Source: Amycolatopsis vastitatis
GTDB taxonomy: Bacteria > Actinomycetota > Actinomycetes > Mycobacteriales > Pseudonocardiaceae
NCBI RefSeq assembly: GCF_002234595.1
Contig: NZ_NMUL01000031.1
Span: 1 to 64,000 of the forward strand
Length of the DNA: 64,000 bases
Direction of reading: 5' to 3'
Shown: positions 33,105-41,717 of the stretch, in pieces
How positions within the stretch are numbered: the stretch's first letter is position 1
How the letters are laid out: every line of letters begins with the position of its first letter
The notes under the pieces: generated by a model
Told to the model about the DNA's origin: nothing
Database searches by the model: none
What the model saw: only the letters and a program-made list of their open reading frames with translations
Program-made: the position numbers and the translations under genes

Positions 33105-33158
33105 GCTGTCCTTACCGGCCGGTAGCCTGCTGGCACCTGTTCAACGAGGAGGAGTGGC

Positions 33159-33938
33159 GTGGGAGAGTTCGTAACCCTCGAGGTCAAGGACGGGGTCGGC
33201 ACGGTCCGGCTCGACCGGCCGCCGGTCAACGCCCTGAACGCCCAGGTCACCGCTGAGCTCGCCGAGCTGGCGAAGGAGGCGACCGAGCGCGACGACGTCC
33301 GCGCGGTGATCCTCTACGGCGGCGAGAAGACCTTCGCGGGCGGCGCGGACATCAAGGAGATGGCAACCCGCACCTACCCGGAGATCGCCAAGTTCGGCGC
33401 GAACCTCACCGGCACCCTCGCGGCCATCGCGAACATCCCGAAGCCGGTCGTCGCGGCCATCACCGGGTACGCCCTCGGTGGCGGCCTCGAACTGGCCCTG
33501 ACCGCGGACTGGCGGGTCGCCGGCGACAACGTCAAGGTCGGCCAGCCGGAGATCCAGCTCGGCGTCATCCCCGGCGCGGGCGGCACCCAGCGCCTGGCCC
33601 GGCTGATCGGGCCGAGCAAGACCAAGGACATCGTCTACACCGGACGGTTCGTCAAGGCCGAAGAGGCCTTGCAGCTGGGGATCGTGGACCAGGTCGTCGC
33701 GCCCGACGACGTCTACGCGGCGGCCCACAAGTGGGCGTCCCAGTTCGCGAACGGTCCGGCCGTGGCACTTCGCGCGGCGAAGGCGGCCATCGACGGCGGT
33801 CTCGACATGGACCTCCCGAACGCGCTCAAGCTCGAGTCGCACCTGTTCGCCGCCCTCTGGGCGACCCAAGACCAGCAGAACGGCATGAAGTCGTTCATCG
33901 AAAACGGGCCCGGCAAGGCCACCTTCGAAGGGAAATGA
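33159..33938 (+). CDS. Enoyl-CoA hydratase/isomerase
   Basis: A 259-residue crotonase-fold enzyme: FAGGADIKEMA forms the first oxyanion-hole segment and ITGYALGGGLELALTADWRVAGD the second, with GQPEIQLGVIPGAGGTQRLARLIG typical of true hydratases carrying the catalytic Glu pair. It should hydrate short-chain 2-enoyl-CoA in fatty-acid breakdown. GTG 33159 follows GAGGAGG. Only 4 bases separate it from the methyltransferase gene, so they are likely cotranscribed. Confidence 0.92.
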   Translation: MGEFVTLEVKDGVGTVRLDRPPVNALNAQVTAELAELAKEATERDDVRAVILYGGEKTFAGGADIKEMATRTYPEIAKFGANLTGTLAAIANIPKPVVAAITGYALGGGLELALTADWRVAGDNVKVGQPEIQLGVIPGAGGTQRLARLIGPSKTKDIVYTGRFVKAEEALQLGIVDQVVAPDDVYAAAHKWASQFANGPAVALRAAKAAIDGGLDMDLPNALKLESHLFAALWATQDQQNGMKSFIENGPGKATFEGK

Positions 33939-33942
33939 CGCC

Positions 33943-34908
33943 TTGACCGACGTGAACGACCCGGCGCCGAACCCGCACGCCACCGCCGAAGAGGTCCAGG
34001 CCGCCTACGCCGACCCCAAGCTGGCGAACGTGCTCTACCACGACTGGGAAGCCGGCACCTACGACGAGAAGTGGTCGATCTCGTACGACGAGCGCTGCAT
34101 CTCCTACGCCACCGACGTGTTCAACGCCGTCGCGGGCGAGGACGGCCAGCCCTACCAGCACGCGATGGAGCTGGGCAGCGGCACCGGTTTCTTCCTGCTG
34201 AACCTGATGCAGGGCGGCGTCGCCAAGAAGGGCTCGGTCACCGACCTCTCGCCCGGCATGGTCCAGGTCGCGCTGCGCAACGCCGAGAAGCTCGGCCTCG
34301 ACGTCGACGGCCGGGTCGCCGACGCCGAGCGCATCCCCTACGACGACAACACGTTCGACCTGGTCGTCGGGCATGCGGTGCTGCACCACATCCCGGACGT
34401 CCAGGCGGCGTTCCGCGAGGTGCTGCGCGTGCTCAAGCCGGGCGGCCGGTTCGTCTTCGCCGGCGAGCCGACGAAGGTGGGCGACTTCTACGCGCGCAAG
34501 CTCGGCCAGTTCACCTGGTTCCTGACGACCCGCGTGACGAAGCTGCCCGCGCTGAGCGGCTGGCGGCGGCCGCAGGAGGAGCTCGACGAGTCGTCGCGCG
34601 CCGCCGCGCTCGAGGCCGTCGTCGACATCCACACCTTCGACCCGTCGGAGCTGGAGTCGTGGGCCCGCGGGGCCGGCGCCCAGGACGTCCGCGCGGTCAC
34701 CGAGGAGTTCGCCGCCGCGCTCGCGGGCTGGCCGATCCGGACGTTCGAGGCCGCGGTACCGGCCGAGAAGCTCACCGTGCGCTGGCGGCTGTTCGCCTAC
34801 CACCTGTGGCTACGGCTGTCCGCCGTGGACAAGAAGGTCCTGTCCAAGATCCTGCCGCGCGAGCTTTTCTACAACGTCATGATCACCGGGACCAAGCGGC
34901 CGTCCTGA
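33943..34908 (+). CDS. Class I SAM-dependent methyltransferase
   Basis: A 321-residue protein. The SAM-binding core spans about 50-190: MELGSGTGFFLLNLMQGG is motif I, VTDLSPGMVQVALRNAEKLGLDVDGRVADAERIPYDDNTFDLVVGHAVLHHI the following strands. The C-terminal 130 residues are not recognised. It resembles UbiE/Coq5-like lipid or small-molecule methyltransferases; substrate unknown. TTG 33943 is the only start near the upstream stop. Confidence 0.88.
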   Translation: MTDVNDPAPNPHATAEEVQAAYADPKLANVLYHDWEAGTYDEKWSISYDERCISYATDVFNAVAGEDGQPYQHAMELGSGTGFFLLNLMQGGVAKKGSVTDLSPGMVQVALRNAEKLGLDVDGRVADAERIPYDDNTFDLVVGHAVLHHIPDVQAAFREVLRVLKPGGRFVFAGEPTKVGDFYARKLGQFTWFLTTRVTKLPALSGWRRPQEELDESSRAAALEAVVDIHTFDPSELESWARGAGAQDVRAVTEEFAAALAGWPIRTFEAAVPAEKLTVRWRLFAYHLWLRLSAVDKKVLSKILPRELFYNVMITGTKRPS

Positions 34909-34909
34909 A

Positions 34910-36076
34910 TTGGGCTATTCGTTCAGCCTCGACGACGTCGCCTACCTGCGCTCCGACGCGGGTACGGCGGCGCTCGCCGAGGTCTCGGCCCTGCCGCTGA
35001 CCGACCCGATCGCGTCCGTGGCTGCCGTCCGCCGTCTCGTGGGCGAGGAGCGCGCGGCCGCCGTCTTGGAAACCGTGCTGCTGCGCCGGAAAGCCGTCGG
35101 CAAGCTGTCCGGTGTGGACTGGCTGTTCACCTCCGACGCGCTCCAGCAGGCGAGCGCGTCGATCGTGGCGCGGCACCGGGCGGCGCGCCTGGCCGGTCTC
35201 GACGTCCACGACGTCACGTGCTCGGTCGGCGCGGACCTCGTGGAGATCGCACAGGTGGCGCGGCGCACGCTCGGGTCCGATGTGGACCCGGTGCGGCTGG
35301 AAATGGCCCGCCACAACGGGCTCGCCGCGGGTGTCGCGTTCGGGCTCGCACGGGCCGACGCCCTGCGTCCGGCCAGCCGTTCCGCGGTTGTCGTCGCCGA
35401 TCCGGCCCGCCGGGACTCCGCCGGCCGCCGGGCGTGGAAACCCGCCGACTTCGCCCCGCCCCTGGACGGGCTGGTGGGGGCCTACCCCGGACGTCCGCTG
35501 GCGATCAAGTGCGCGCCCGGCCTCGACTTCGCGCTCACACCCTGGGCGGACGAGGTCGAACTGGTGTCCCTGGACGGCCAGGTGCGCGAGTCGTGCCTCT
35601 GGCGCGGCCTCGGCGACGGCGTCACCCGGCGCGCCACGGTCCTGCGTTCGAACGGAACACAGTGGACGGTCACCGACGCCGAACCGGACGACCTGCCCGC
35701 GCGCGAGCCGGGGGAGTGGATCGTCGACCCCGACGGCGCCGTCGTCCGCGCCGGGCTGGTGCGTCACTACGCGGCGCGGCACGGGTTGTGGCAGCTGGAC
35801 GAGCGCATCGCGTACCTGACCGGGGACACGCCGCCGCCGGGCGTGCGGGCCTTCCGGGTCCTGGAGCAGGGGCCCTACAGCGAGAAGGCGCTGAAGGCCG
35901 TCCTCAAGCGACACGACGTCGGACGGCTGGAAATCCTCGTGCGTGGCCTGGACGTCGACCCCGACGCGCTGCGGCGGCGGTTGAAACCCCGCGGCGCCAC
36001 GGAAGCCTCGGTGGTGCTGACGCGGATCGGACGGTCGCCGGTGGCGTTCCTGTGCCACGCCGAACGGATCACATGA
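34910..36076 (+). CDS. Methyltransferase-fold protein with THUMP-like domain
   Basis: A 388-residue protein of an actinobacterial family with a SAM-methyltransferase fold (about 90-260: VHDVTCSVGADLVEIAQVARRTLGSDVDPVRLEMARHN) and a C-terminal THUMP-like domain (about 300-385: LKAVLKRHDVGRLEILVRGLDVDPDALRRRLKPRG). THUMP points to RNA, probably tRNA, but the target is unknown. TTG 34910 comes 2 bases after the previous stop, so translation is coupled. Confidence 0.85.
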   Translation: MGYSFSLDDVAYLRSDAGTAALAEVSALPLTDPIASVAAVRRLVGEERAAAVLETVLLRRKAVGKLSGVDWLFTSDALQQASASIVARHRAARLAGLDVHDVTCSVGADLVEIAQVARRTLGSDVDPVRLEMARHNGLAAGVAFGLARADALRPASRSAVVVADPARRDSAGRRAWKPADFAPPLDGLVGAYPGRPLAIKCAPGLDFALTPWADEVELVSLDGQVRESCLWRGLGDGVTRRATVLRSNGTQWTVTDAEPDDLPAREPGEWIVDPDGAVVRAGLVRHYAARHGLWQLDERIAYLTGDTPPPGVRAFRVLEQGPYSEKALKAVLKRHDVGRLEILVRGLDVDPDALRRRLKPRGATEASVVLTRIGRSPVAFLCHAERIT

Positions 36077-36156
36077 ACAGAAACTTTCGAGGGGTGGAAC
36101 TCCGGGTGAACGTGACGTAGGTTCCCCCGGTCGCCAAGATTCACTGGAGGGTCGCC

Positions 36157-36921
36157 GTGTCCGGAAAATGGTCAGGTCTCGTCAAGCTCGCCGCCGCCGC
36201 GGCCATCGGCGCCACCGTCGCCTCGGGAGCCACCGCGCTGGCCGGCTCGGACGAATCGACCGCCGCGCGCTCGAAGGAGCCGGCCAACATCGGCCAGGTC
36301 AAGCTCGACGTCAAGGCGTACTACGGCGACTACCTCGACGCCGCGGGCAAGCACCACTACTCCGACACCAGCCGGTTCGTGAAGGACACCGACCGGATCG
36401 TCTCGGACGCGAAGCGCTTCCTGCAGCAGCAGCTCGGCCGGGTGAAGAACCCCGCGGTCGTGCTGGACGTCGACGACACCTCCGAGATCACCTACGGCTG
36501 GGAGGCCGACAACGACTTCGGCTTCGACCCGGTCAAGCAGCAGCAGGCCATCGACAACGGCACGTTCGTGGCGAGCAAGCCGGTGCTTGAGCTGGCCAAC
36601 TGGGCGGCGCAGCGCGGCGTCAAGGTGTACTTCCTGACCGGCCGCAACGAGTTCCAGGGGCCGCAGTCGCTGAAGAACCTCGCCAACGAGGGCTACCCGG
36701 CCCCGGCCGGCGCGTTCTTCAAGCCGAAGACCGTCGCGCCGGACTACCTGCCGTGCGGGCTGACCTGCACCACCGTCCAGTACAAGTCGGGCACGCGGGC
36801 GCACATCGAGGCGACCGGCGCGAAGATCGTGCTCAACCTCGGTGACCAGTTCAGCGACCTCGAAGGCGGCTACGCGCTGCGCCCGGTGAAGCTGCCGAAC
36901 CCGATGTACTACCTGCCCTGA
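36157..36921 (+). CDS. Secreted HAD-family acid phosphatase
   Basis: A 254-residue exported protein. The signal peptide is KLAAAAAIGATVASGATALA. The HAD core (about 95-250) has VVLDVDDTSE (Asp104 nucleophile, Asp106), VYFLTGRNE (motif II) and VLNLGDQFSDLEGG (acidic motif IV), the order of class B/plant-type acid phosphatases. It likely releases phosphate from organic esters outside the cell. GTG 36157 follows GGAGGG. Confidence 0.9.
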   Translation: MSGKWSGLVKLAAAAAIGATVASGATALAGSDESTAARSKEPANIGQVKLDVKAYYGDYLDAAGKHHYSDTSRFVKDTDRIVSDAKRFLQQQLGRVKNPAVVLDVDDTSEITYGWEADNDFGFDPVKQQQAIDNGTFVASKPVLELANWAAQRGVKVYFLTGRNEFQGPQSLKNLANEGYPAPAGAFFKPKTVAPDYLPCGLTCTTVQYKSGTRAHIEATGAKIVLNLGDQFSDLEGGYALRPVKLPNPMYYLP

Positions 36922-36983
36922 GCCGGAATAACCGCCGCTCCCGGCGTGCTGCAACCAGAACACAGGACTCTTAGGGAGCTGAC

Positions 36984-37361
36984 ATGGCGAAGCAGGTTCT
37001 GCAGCCGGGCCCGGACCACCCGATCACCGTCGAGCCGACGAAGGCGCGTGTGGTGGTCAAGGCCGGCGGGCGCGTCGTCGCGGACAGCCGCAACGCGTTC
37101 ACCCTGCAGGAATCCACCTACCCGGCGGTCCAGTACATCCCGCTGGCGGACGTCGACGCGGGCGTGCTGGAGCGGACCGACCACGAGACGTACTGCCCGT
37201 ACAAGGGCGAGGCCGGCTACTACAGCCTCAACGTCGGTGACGTGAAGGCCGAGAACGCGGTCTGGACGTACGAGAAGCCGTACGACGCGGTCGCGCCGAT
37301 CAAGGACCACGTGGCGTTCTACCCGAACGTCGTGGACTCCATCGAGCTGGTCGAGGACTGA
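36984..37361 (+). CDS. DUF427 domain protein
   Basis: A 125-residue protein with the DUF427 signature: RVVVKAGGRVVADSRNAFTLQE, YPAVQYIPLADVDAGVLERTDHETYCPYKGEAGYYSL and WTYEKPYDAVAPIKDHVAFYPNVVD. The family is a small beta barrel of unknown function, common in actinobacteria. ATG 36984 lacks a strong ribosome site; TAGGGAGCT lies upstream. Confidence 0.88.
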   Translation: MAKQVLQPGPDHPITVEPTKARVVVKAGGRVVADSRNAFTLQESTYPAVQYIPLADVDAGVLERTDHETYCPYKGEAGYYSLNVGDVKAENAVWTYEKPYDAVAPIKDHVAFYPNVVDSIELVED

Positions 37362-37362
37362 G

Positions 37363-38208
37363 CTGGACCTCGACCTGCTGAGGACGTTCCTGGCCGTGCA
37401 CCGGGCAGGCTCGCTGACCGGCGCGGCGCCGGCGCTGGGGTTGTCCCAGCCGACGGTGACCGCGCAGGTCAGGGCCCTGGAGGACCAGCTCGGGCGGCAG
37501 CTGTTCGTCCGCCGCGCCCGGGGTGTCACGCCGACCCCGGCGGCCGACGAGCTGGCCGCCCGGGTGGCGCCGCACGTGGACGCGCTGTCCGAGGTCGCGC
37601 CGGGTCCGGCGGACCCGTTCGCGGTGCCGGTGCACCTGGCCGGTCCGGCCGAGCTGACCACCGTGCGGGTGCTGCCCGCGTTGAGCGGGTTGGTCGCTTC
37701 CGGGCTGAAGCTGCGAGTGACGTTCGGACTGGCCGACGACCTGCTCACGGGCCTCGCCCAGCGGCGGTTCGACCTGGTGGTCTCCACGATCCGGCCCCGC
37801 GGCCGCGGGTTCACGGCGACGCCGTTGACCGACGAGGAGTTCGTCCTGGTCGCCCGCCGCGGCTTCGACGGCGACCCCCGGACGGCGCCGCTCGTGGCCT
37901 ATGCCGAAGACCTCCCGATCATCCGCCGCTACTGGCGCGCGGTGCTCGGAGGGCGCCCGCCGTCGGGTCCCGCGGTCGTCGTCCCGGACCTGCGCGCCGT
38001 CCTGACGTGCGTGCTGGCCGGGTTCGGCGTCAGCGTCCTCCCGCGGTACCTGTGCGCGGACGAGCTGGCGTCCGGCGAGCTGGTCGCGCTGCTGGAGCCC
38101 GAGGAGCCGCCGATCAACACGCTCTTCGCCGTGACGCGGACCGAGCCGTGCCGGGCGGGCCCGGCGGCGGTGCGGGACGCACTGCTCGCGGACGCCGCCC
38201 GGTGGTGA
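37363..38208 (+). CDS. LysR-family regulator, probably from a CTG start
   Basis: A regulator with an N-terminal winged helix (LDLLRTFLAVHRAGSLTGAAPALGLSQPTVTAQVRALEDQLGRQLFVRR) and a shortened LysR effector domain. No ATG, GTG or TTG starts the intact domain; CTG 37363 directly after the DUF427 stop fits (281 residues, GAGG upstream). GTG 37396 would remove the first helix. The order with DUF427 suggests cotranscription. It ends one base from the convergent chitinase. Confidence 0.8.
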   Translation: MDLDLLRTFLAVHRAGSLTGAAPALGLSQPTVTAQVRALEDQLGRQLFVRRARGVTPTPAADELAARVAPHVDALSEVAPGPADPFAVPVHLAGPAELTTVRVLPALSGLVASGLKLRVTFGLADDLLTGLAQRRFDLVVSTIRPRGRGFTATPLTDEEFVLVARRGFDGDPRTAPLVAYAEDLPIIRRYWRAVLGGRPPSGPAVVVPDLRAVLTCVLAGFGVSVLPRYLCADELASGELVALLEPEEPPINTLFAVTRTEPCRAGPAAVRDALLADAARW

Positions 38209-38209
38209 C

Positions 38210-39175
38210 TCACCCGGTGTAGCCGGCGAAGATCTTCGCGAACTCGTACTTCGCCTGCGGCACGTTGGTGCACTTGTAGAGCGCGCCGGTGCAGGCGTTG
38301 GCGTCGCGGCCCTGCTCCCAGAACGACAGCATGCCCAGGTGGACGGTTTTGGCGAAGGCGACCAGCGCCTTCGCGTCCTTCTGGTAGAAGATCTCGTTCT
38401 GCGAGTCGTTGACGCCGATCATCGGGGTCACGCCGACCTTCTTCCACGCCGCCGCGTCGCTCAGCCCGTACAGCGACTTCAGCTGCGCCTGCGTCGCCTT
38501 CGCCGCCGAGATCGCCTTCGCGCCCTGGTCGCCGGCGCCCTGGTAGTAGTCCATGGCCATGATGTTCACCAGGTCGAGGTTCACGCCGGCGTTCTTGGCC
38601 GCCTTGACGACGTTGAGCCCGTTCGCGTCGAGGCCGTTCGGCAGCACCGGCAGCGTCAGCGAGATCTTCAAGCCCGGGTTGTTGTTTTGCAGCGTCTTCA
38701 AGGCCTGGGACCGGCGCGCGATCGACGTCGGGTCGGCGACGGCCGCCCCTTCGATGTCGAAGTCGGCGTACTTCAGGCCGTACGCCTTGACGACGGCGTC
38801 GTACTCGGCCGCGACCTGCGCGGACGTGCTGCACGCCTGGGCCAGCTCGATGCCGGACGCGCCGCCGAAGGAGATCTTGACGTCGCCGCCGGCGTTGCGG
38901 ATCTTGGTGATTTCGTCCTTCTGCCACGCCGTGCGCGGGTCGTAGGCGCCGAACCAGCTGGCCTTGCAGCCGTAGGAGTTGACGAACGCGAGCGTGAAGC
39001 CCTTGACGCCGCTCGCGGCGGACATCGCCGACAGGCTGGGCGTCGGCCAGGCGCCCATGTCGACGTAGGGCCCGACCGGGATCGGCGAGCCGGCCGCGGC
39101 GCCGGCCGGGGTGGCGAGCCCGGCGCTCAGCAGGGTGACGCCGGCCAGTGCGGCCAGCAGGGAACGGAGACGCAT
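38210..39175 (-). CDS. Secreted GH18 chitinase
   Basis: A 321-residue exported enzyme. A signal peptide (RLRSLLAALAGVTLLSAGLATPAGA) leads directly into a GH18 barrel with SFGGASG and YADFDIEG, the DxxDxDxE catalytic motif (Asp138, Asp140, Glu142 acid), and MAMDYY further on. No chitin-binding or fibronectin domain is attached. It should cut chitin oligomers to GlcNAc units. The start ATG 39175 follows GGAGG. Two dre-like palindromes upstream suggest DasR-type control by amino sugars. Confidence 0.92.
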   Translation of the reverse strand: MRLRSLLAALAGVTLLSAGLATPAGAAAGSPIPVGPYVDMGAWPTPSLSAMSAASGVKGFTLAFVNSYGCKASWFGAYDPRTAWQKDEITKIRNAGGDVKISFGGASGIELAQACSTSAQVAAEYDAVVKAYGLKYADFDIEGAAVADPTSIARRSQALKTLQNNNPGLKISLTLPVLPNGLDANGLNVVKAAKNAGVNLDLVNIMAMDYYQGAGDQGAKAISAAKATQAQLKSLYGLSDAAAWKKVGVTPMIGVNDSQNEIFYQKDAKALVAFAKTVHLGMLSFWEQGRDANACTGALYKCTNVPQAKYEFAKIFAGYTG

Positions 39176-39210
39176 GGGGAAACCTCCACGACGAAGGAGT
39201 TCCGGTCATG

Positions 39211-39243
39211 ATTGGTATAGACCATTAATATGGTCCGGACCAT
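39211..39243. promoter_or_regulatory. Two dre-like palindromes upstream of the chitinase gene
   Basis: ATTGGTATAGACCATT (39211-39226) agrees with the Streptomyces DasR consensus A(G/C)TGGTCTAGACCA(G/C)T at 13 of 16 bases; ATGGTCCGGACCAT (39230-39243) is a perfect palindrome of the same family. They lie 35-68 bp upstream of the start, as in chitinase promoters of streptomycetes. Confidence 0.75.
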
Positions 39244-39279
39244 AGGCCGATCGGGGTACCCCGCTGACCGGGAACCTGC

Positions 39280-39951
39280 TCAGGCCCGGCGTCCCCGGCT
39301 CCGCGTCAGCCACCACTCGGCCACCAGAAGCGGGACGACCCAGCCGGTCCACGTGGTGATCCCGGCGATCGCCTGGCCCATCGCCAGTTCGCTGCCGCCG
39401 AAGGTGGTGTCAACCTGCGGGGCGAGGACGAGCGCCCACACCACGCCCCAGATCCGGTTGCTGATGATCGACATGCAGAGAGCGAAGCTGCGGACCATCC
39501 AGCGGCGGTGGTCGCCGAACCGGCGGGCCCGCGCCATCCGGTAGCCCTGCACGGTGCAGCCGAACCAGAGCGTCGCGAGCAGGACGTTCGACACGGCGCC
39601 GACCGGTCCGAACGGTGCCGCGAGCGCGACGGTGAACCCCGCGATCGACGCCGGGATCGCGCCGGCGAACACGTAGACGCGCCCGGTGCGGCGGTGCAGT
39701 GCCGGGTGTTTCTGCCGCAGCCACGGCCAGATCTGCAGGGCGCAGGTGACCATCGCGATCGTCGCGAAGCCGATGTGCGTGACCAGCACCGGGTAGTACC
39801 AAGCGGTGGGGCCCGGGATCCGGGAGCGAGCCGGGTCCAGCCCGAGGTAGGGCGGGAGCGAATACACCAGGAACACCGTGACGAGCAGCCCCAGCGGGAA
39901 GACCCAGGGGCGTCGCCACCACGGCTTCGTGTGCTGTTCGATCGTCGTCAC
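39280..39951 (-). CDS. DUF2306 family membrane protein
   Basis: A 223-residue protein with six to seven membrane helices. The landmarks are HIGFATIAMVTCALQIWPWLRQKHPALHRRTGRVYVFAG and RMARARRFGDHRRWMVRSFALCMSIISNRIW, which hold paired His/Arg residues typical of DUF2306. These may bind haem or quinone, but that is not established. GTG 39951 has GAGGGGGAA upstream. Divergent from the GntR-TetR fusion regulator across a palindromic gap. Confidence 0.87.
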   Translation of the reverse strand: MTTIEQHTKPWWRRPWVFPLGLLVTVFLVYSLPPYLGLDPARSRIPGPTAWYYPVLVTHIGFATIAMVTCALQIWPWLRQKHPALHRRTGRVYVFAGAIPASIAGFTVALAAPFGPVGAVSNVLLATLWFGCTVQGYRMARARRFGDHRRWMVRSFALCMSIISNRIWGVVWALVLAPQVDTTFGGSELAMGQAIAGITTWTGWVVPLLVAEWWLTRSRGRRA

Positions 39952-39967
39952 GATTCCCCCTCGTTCG

Positions 39968-40001
39968 TACGGTGTATCCGCACCGTATGAACGGTGACCG
40001 T
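39968..40001. promoter_or_regulatory. Operator palindromes in the divergent DUF2306/GntR-TetR gap
   Basis: TACGGTG (39968-39974) and CACCGTA (39981-39987) form a 7 bp inverted repeat with 6 bp spacing; ACGGTGACCGT (39991-40001) is a second, compact palindrome with the same ACGGT core. Confidence 0.6.
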
Positions 40002-40043
40002 CGGTCGACAATCCATTCGGGGCGTAATGGGGGAGTACCCTGA

Positions 40044-40076
40044 AACCGTTCTAGGTCCGCCGGTCAACCGTTCTAG
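40044..40076. promoter_or_regulatory. 11 bp direct repeats upstream of the GntR-TetR gene
   Basis: AACCGTTCTAG occurs at 40044-40054 and 40066-40076, exactly 22 bp apart (two helix turns), ending 19 bases before the GTG start. Likely an operator or repeated promoter element for autoregulation. Confidence 0.65.
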
Positions 40077-40095
40077 TACGGATGGAGGGGGGTTC

Positions 40096-40983
40096 GTGGC
40101 CGAAGCGCCGTACTTGCGGATCGCGGCGGACCTGCGTCGCCGGATCACCGCGGGGGAGCTGCGCCCGGGTGACCGCGTGCCGTCGACCCGCGCGCTGGTG
40201 CGCGAGTTCGGCGTCGCGATGGCGACGGCGGCGAAAGCGCTGTCCGCGCTGGGCGAGCAGGGCTGGGTGCGCGCGGTGCCGGGCAGCGGCACGGTCGTCG
40301 CCGACCGGACGCCGGTCAAGCCGCCGCTCGGCCGGGACAGCCTGGTGCGCGCGGCCATCGCGCTCGCCGACGCCGAAGGCCTCGCCGCGCTGTCGATGCG
40401 ACGGCTCGCCGCCGAGCTGGGCGTCGGCCCGATGGCGCTGTACCGGCACGTCCCCGACAAGGATGAGCTGCTCCGGCTGATGGCCGACGTGGCGCTCGGC
40501 GAGGCGGAGCTGCCGGAACCGGGCCCGGCGCGGTGGCGGCCGCGGCTCGAGCTGGCCGCCCGCGCGCAGTGGCGGGCCTACCGGCGCCACCCGTGGCTCG
40601 CGCCGATCCTGCTCAATTCGCTGGTCCGCGCGCCGGTGCTGGCGGCCGGGCTGCGGCTGGTCGACTGGTCGTTGCGCGCGCTGGCCGGCACCGGGCTGAA
40701 GCGGCGGGTGAAGCTGCAGGTGGTCATGACGCTCAACGGCTGGGTCGGCGGGCTGGCGGTGAGCAACGCGTTCGAGGTGCAGGCCGAGCAGGACACCGGC
40801 ATCACGGGCGACCAGCGGCTGGCGTCGGACATGGCCCTGCTCGCCGGTTACCTGGAATCGGGCCGGTTCCCGGTGCTCGCGGAGGTGCTGACCGGCCTCG
40901 AGGACGTCGGCCTCGACGAGGCCTTCGAGTTCGGCCTGCGCCGCCAGCTCGACGGAATCGCCGTGCTGCTGGGCGAACACTAG
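40096..40983 (+). CDS. Fused GntR-type and TetR-type transcriptional regulator
   Basis: A 295-residue protein with two DNA-binding modules: a GntR winged helix (about 5-70, DRVPSTRALVREFGVAMATAAKALSALGEQGWVRAVPGSG) and a TetR helix-turn-helix (about 80-130, LSMRRLAAELGVGPMALYRHVPDKDELL) with a TetR_C-like ligand domain behind. TetR proteins of this subclass bind tetracycline-type or other drug-like ligands. GTG 40096 follows GGAGGGGGG. It is divergent from DUF2306, its most likely target. The GNAT gene follows after 10 bases. Confidence 0.9.
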   Translation: MAEAPYLRIAADLRRRITAGELRPGDRVPSTRALVREFGVAMATAAKALSALGEQGWVRAVPGSGTVVADRTPVKPPLGRDSLVRAAIALADAEGLAALSMRRLAAELGVGPMALYRHVPDKDELLRLMADVALGEAELPEPGPARWRPRLELAARAQWRAYRRHPWLAPILLNSLVRAPVLAAGLRLVDWSLRALAGTGLKRRVKLQVVMTLNGWVGGLAVSNAFEVQAEQDTGITGDQRLASDMALLAGYLESGRFPVLAEVLTGLEDVGLDEAFEFGLRRQLDGIAVLLGEH

Positions 40984-40993
40984 ACTGGCCGCG

Positions 40994-41512
40994 GTGCTGA
41001 TCACGACGGAACGGCTCACGCTGCACGCGTGGTCCGAAGACTTCTTCGACGACCTGTTCGCGATGGCCCAGTTCCCGGAGACGGTCCGGTACGTGGGCAC
41101 GGGCGAGCCGTGGACCCGCGAGTACACGCTCGCCAAGCACCAGGCGACGCTCACGCACTGGGCTGAGCACGGCTTCGGCTGGTTCGCGGTATCAACGGCA
41201 CCGGGCTCGTTCGACGGCGTGGTGTCCCTGGTCCGCCGCAGCGCGACGGAGTCGGGCCTCGGCTTCCCGGCGGTGGAAATGGGCTGGTGGATAGCCGCAT
41301 CGGGCTGGGGCCGCGGTTACGCGACGGAAGCGACGACGGCGGTCCGCGACAAAGCCTTCGAGGCGGGCTGGGCAGACCGGCTGCTGGCGGTGTACGAACC
41401 GGCGAACAAGGCGTCGGCCCGAGTGGTGGAGAAGCTCGGCTTCACCCCGCACAGCAAGTTCACCCTGGACGGCCGGGTCGAGCAGCGAGCGGTCCTGAAC
41501 CGCCCGAGCTGA
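40994..41512 (+). CDS. GNAT-family N-acetyltransferase (RimJ/RimL type)
   Basis: A 172-residue acetyltransferase: LITTERLTLHAWSEDFFDDLFAM at the front, EMGWWIAASGWGRGYATEAT binds acetyl-CoA (the GxGxA-type turn), and VYEPANKASARVVEKLGFTPHSKF the conserved end. It resembles the RimJ/RimL branch that acetylates protein N-termini, though many members modify small molecules. GTG 40994 lies seven bases after TAGACT, a likely leaderless start despite the upstream gene ending 10 bases before. Confidence 0.9.
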   Translation: MLITTERLTLHAWSEDFFDDLFAMAQFPETVRYVGTGEPWTREYTLAKHQATLTHWAEHGFGWFAVSTAPGSFDGVVSLVRRSATESGLGFPAVEMGWWIAASGWGRGYATEATTAVRDKAFEAGWADRLLAVYEPANKASARVVEKLGFTPHSKFTLDGRVEQRAVLNRPS

Positions 41513-41625
41513 CCCGTTTCCGGGTTGTCCACAGGCGAGCGGAGATGTGGACAACCGGGCCGCCGTCGACGGTTTTTCCCGGGTTTGTCGGAGCCCGCCG
41601 ATAGACTGGACTTGGGGACGCCCCC

Positions 41626-41672
41626 CCTGGGAGCGGTGGGGGAGGTTCTCCGGGCGGGGCTTCGGCGAAGTC
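41626..41672. repeat. 47 bp direct repeat, copy A
   Basis: Starts CCTGGGAGCGGTGGGGGAGG and ends GGGGCTTCGGCGAAGTC. It matches copy B (41899-41945) at 44 of 47 bases. CTTCGGCGAAG at its end is a tight hairpin. Confidence 0.85.
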
Positions 41673-41717
41673 CGCAAAACACTCGTTGGCCCACCACCCC
41701 GAAGCCGGATCGTGACT

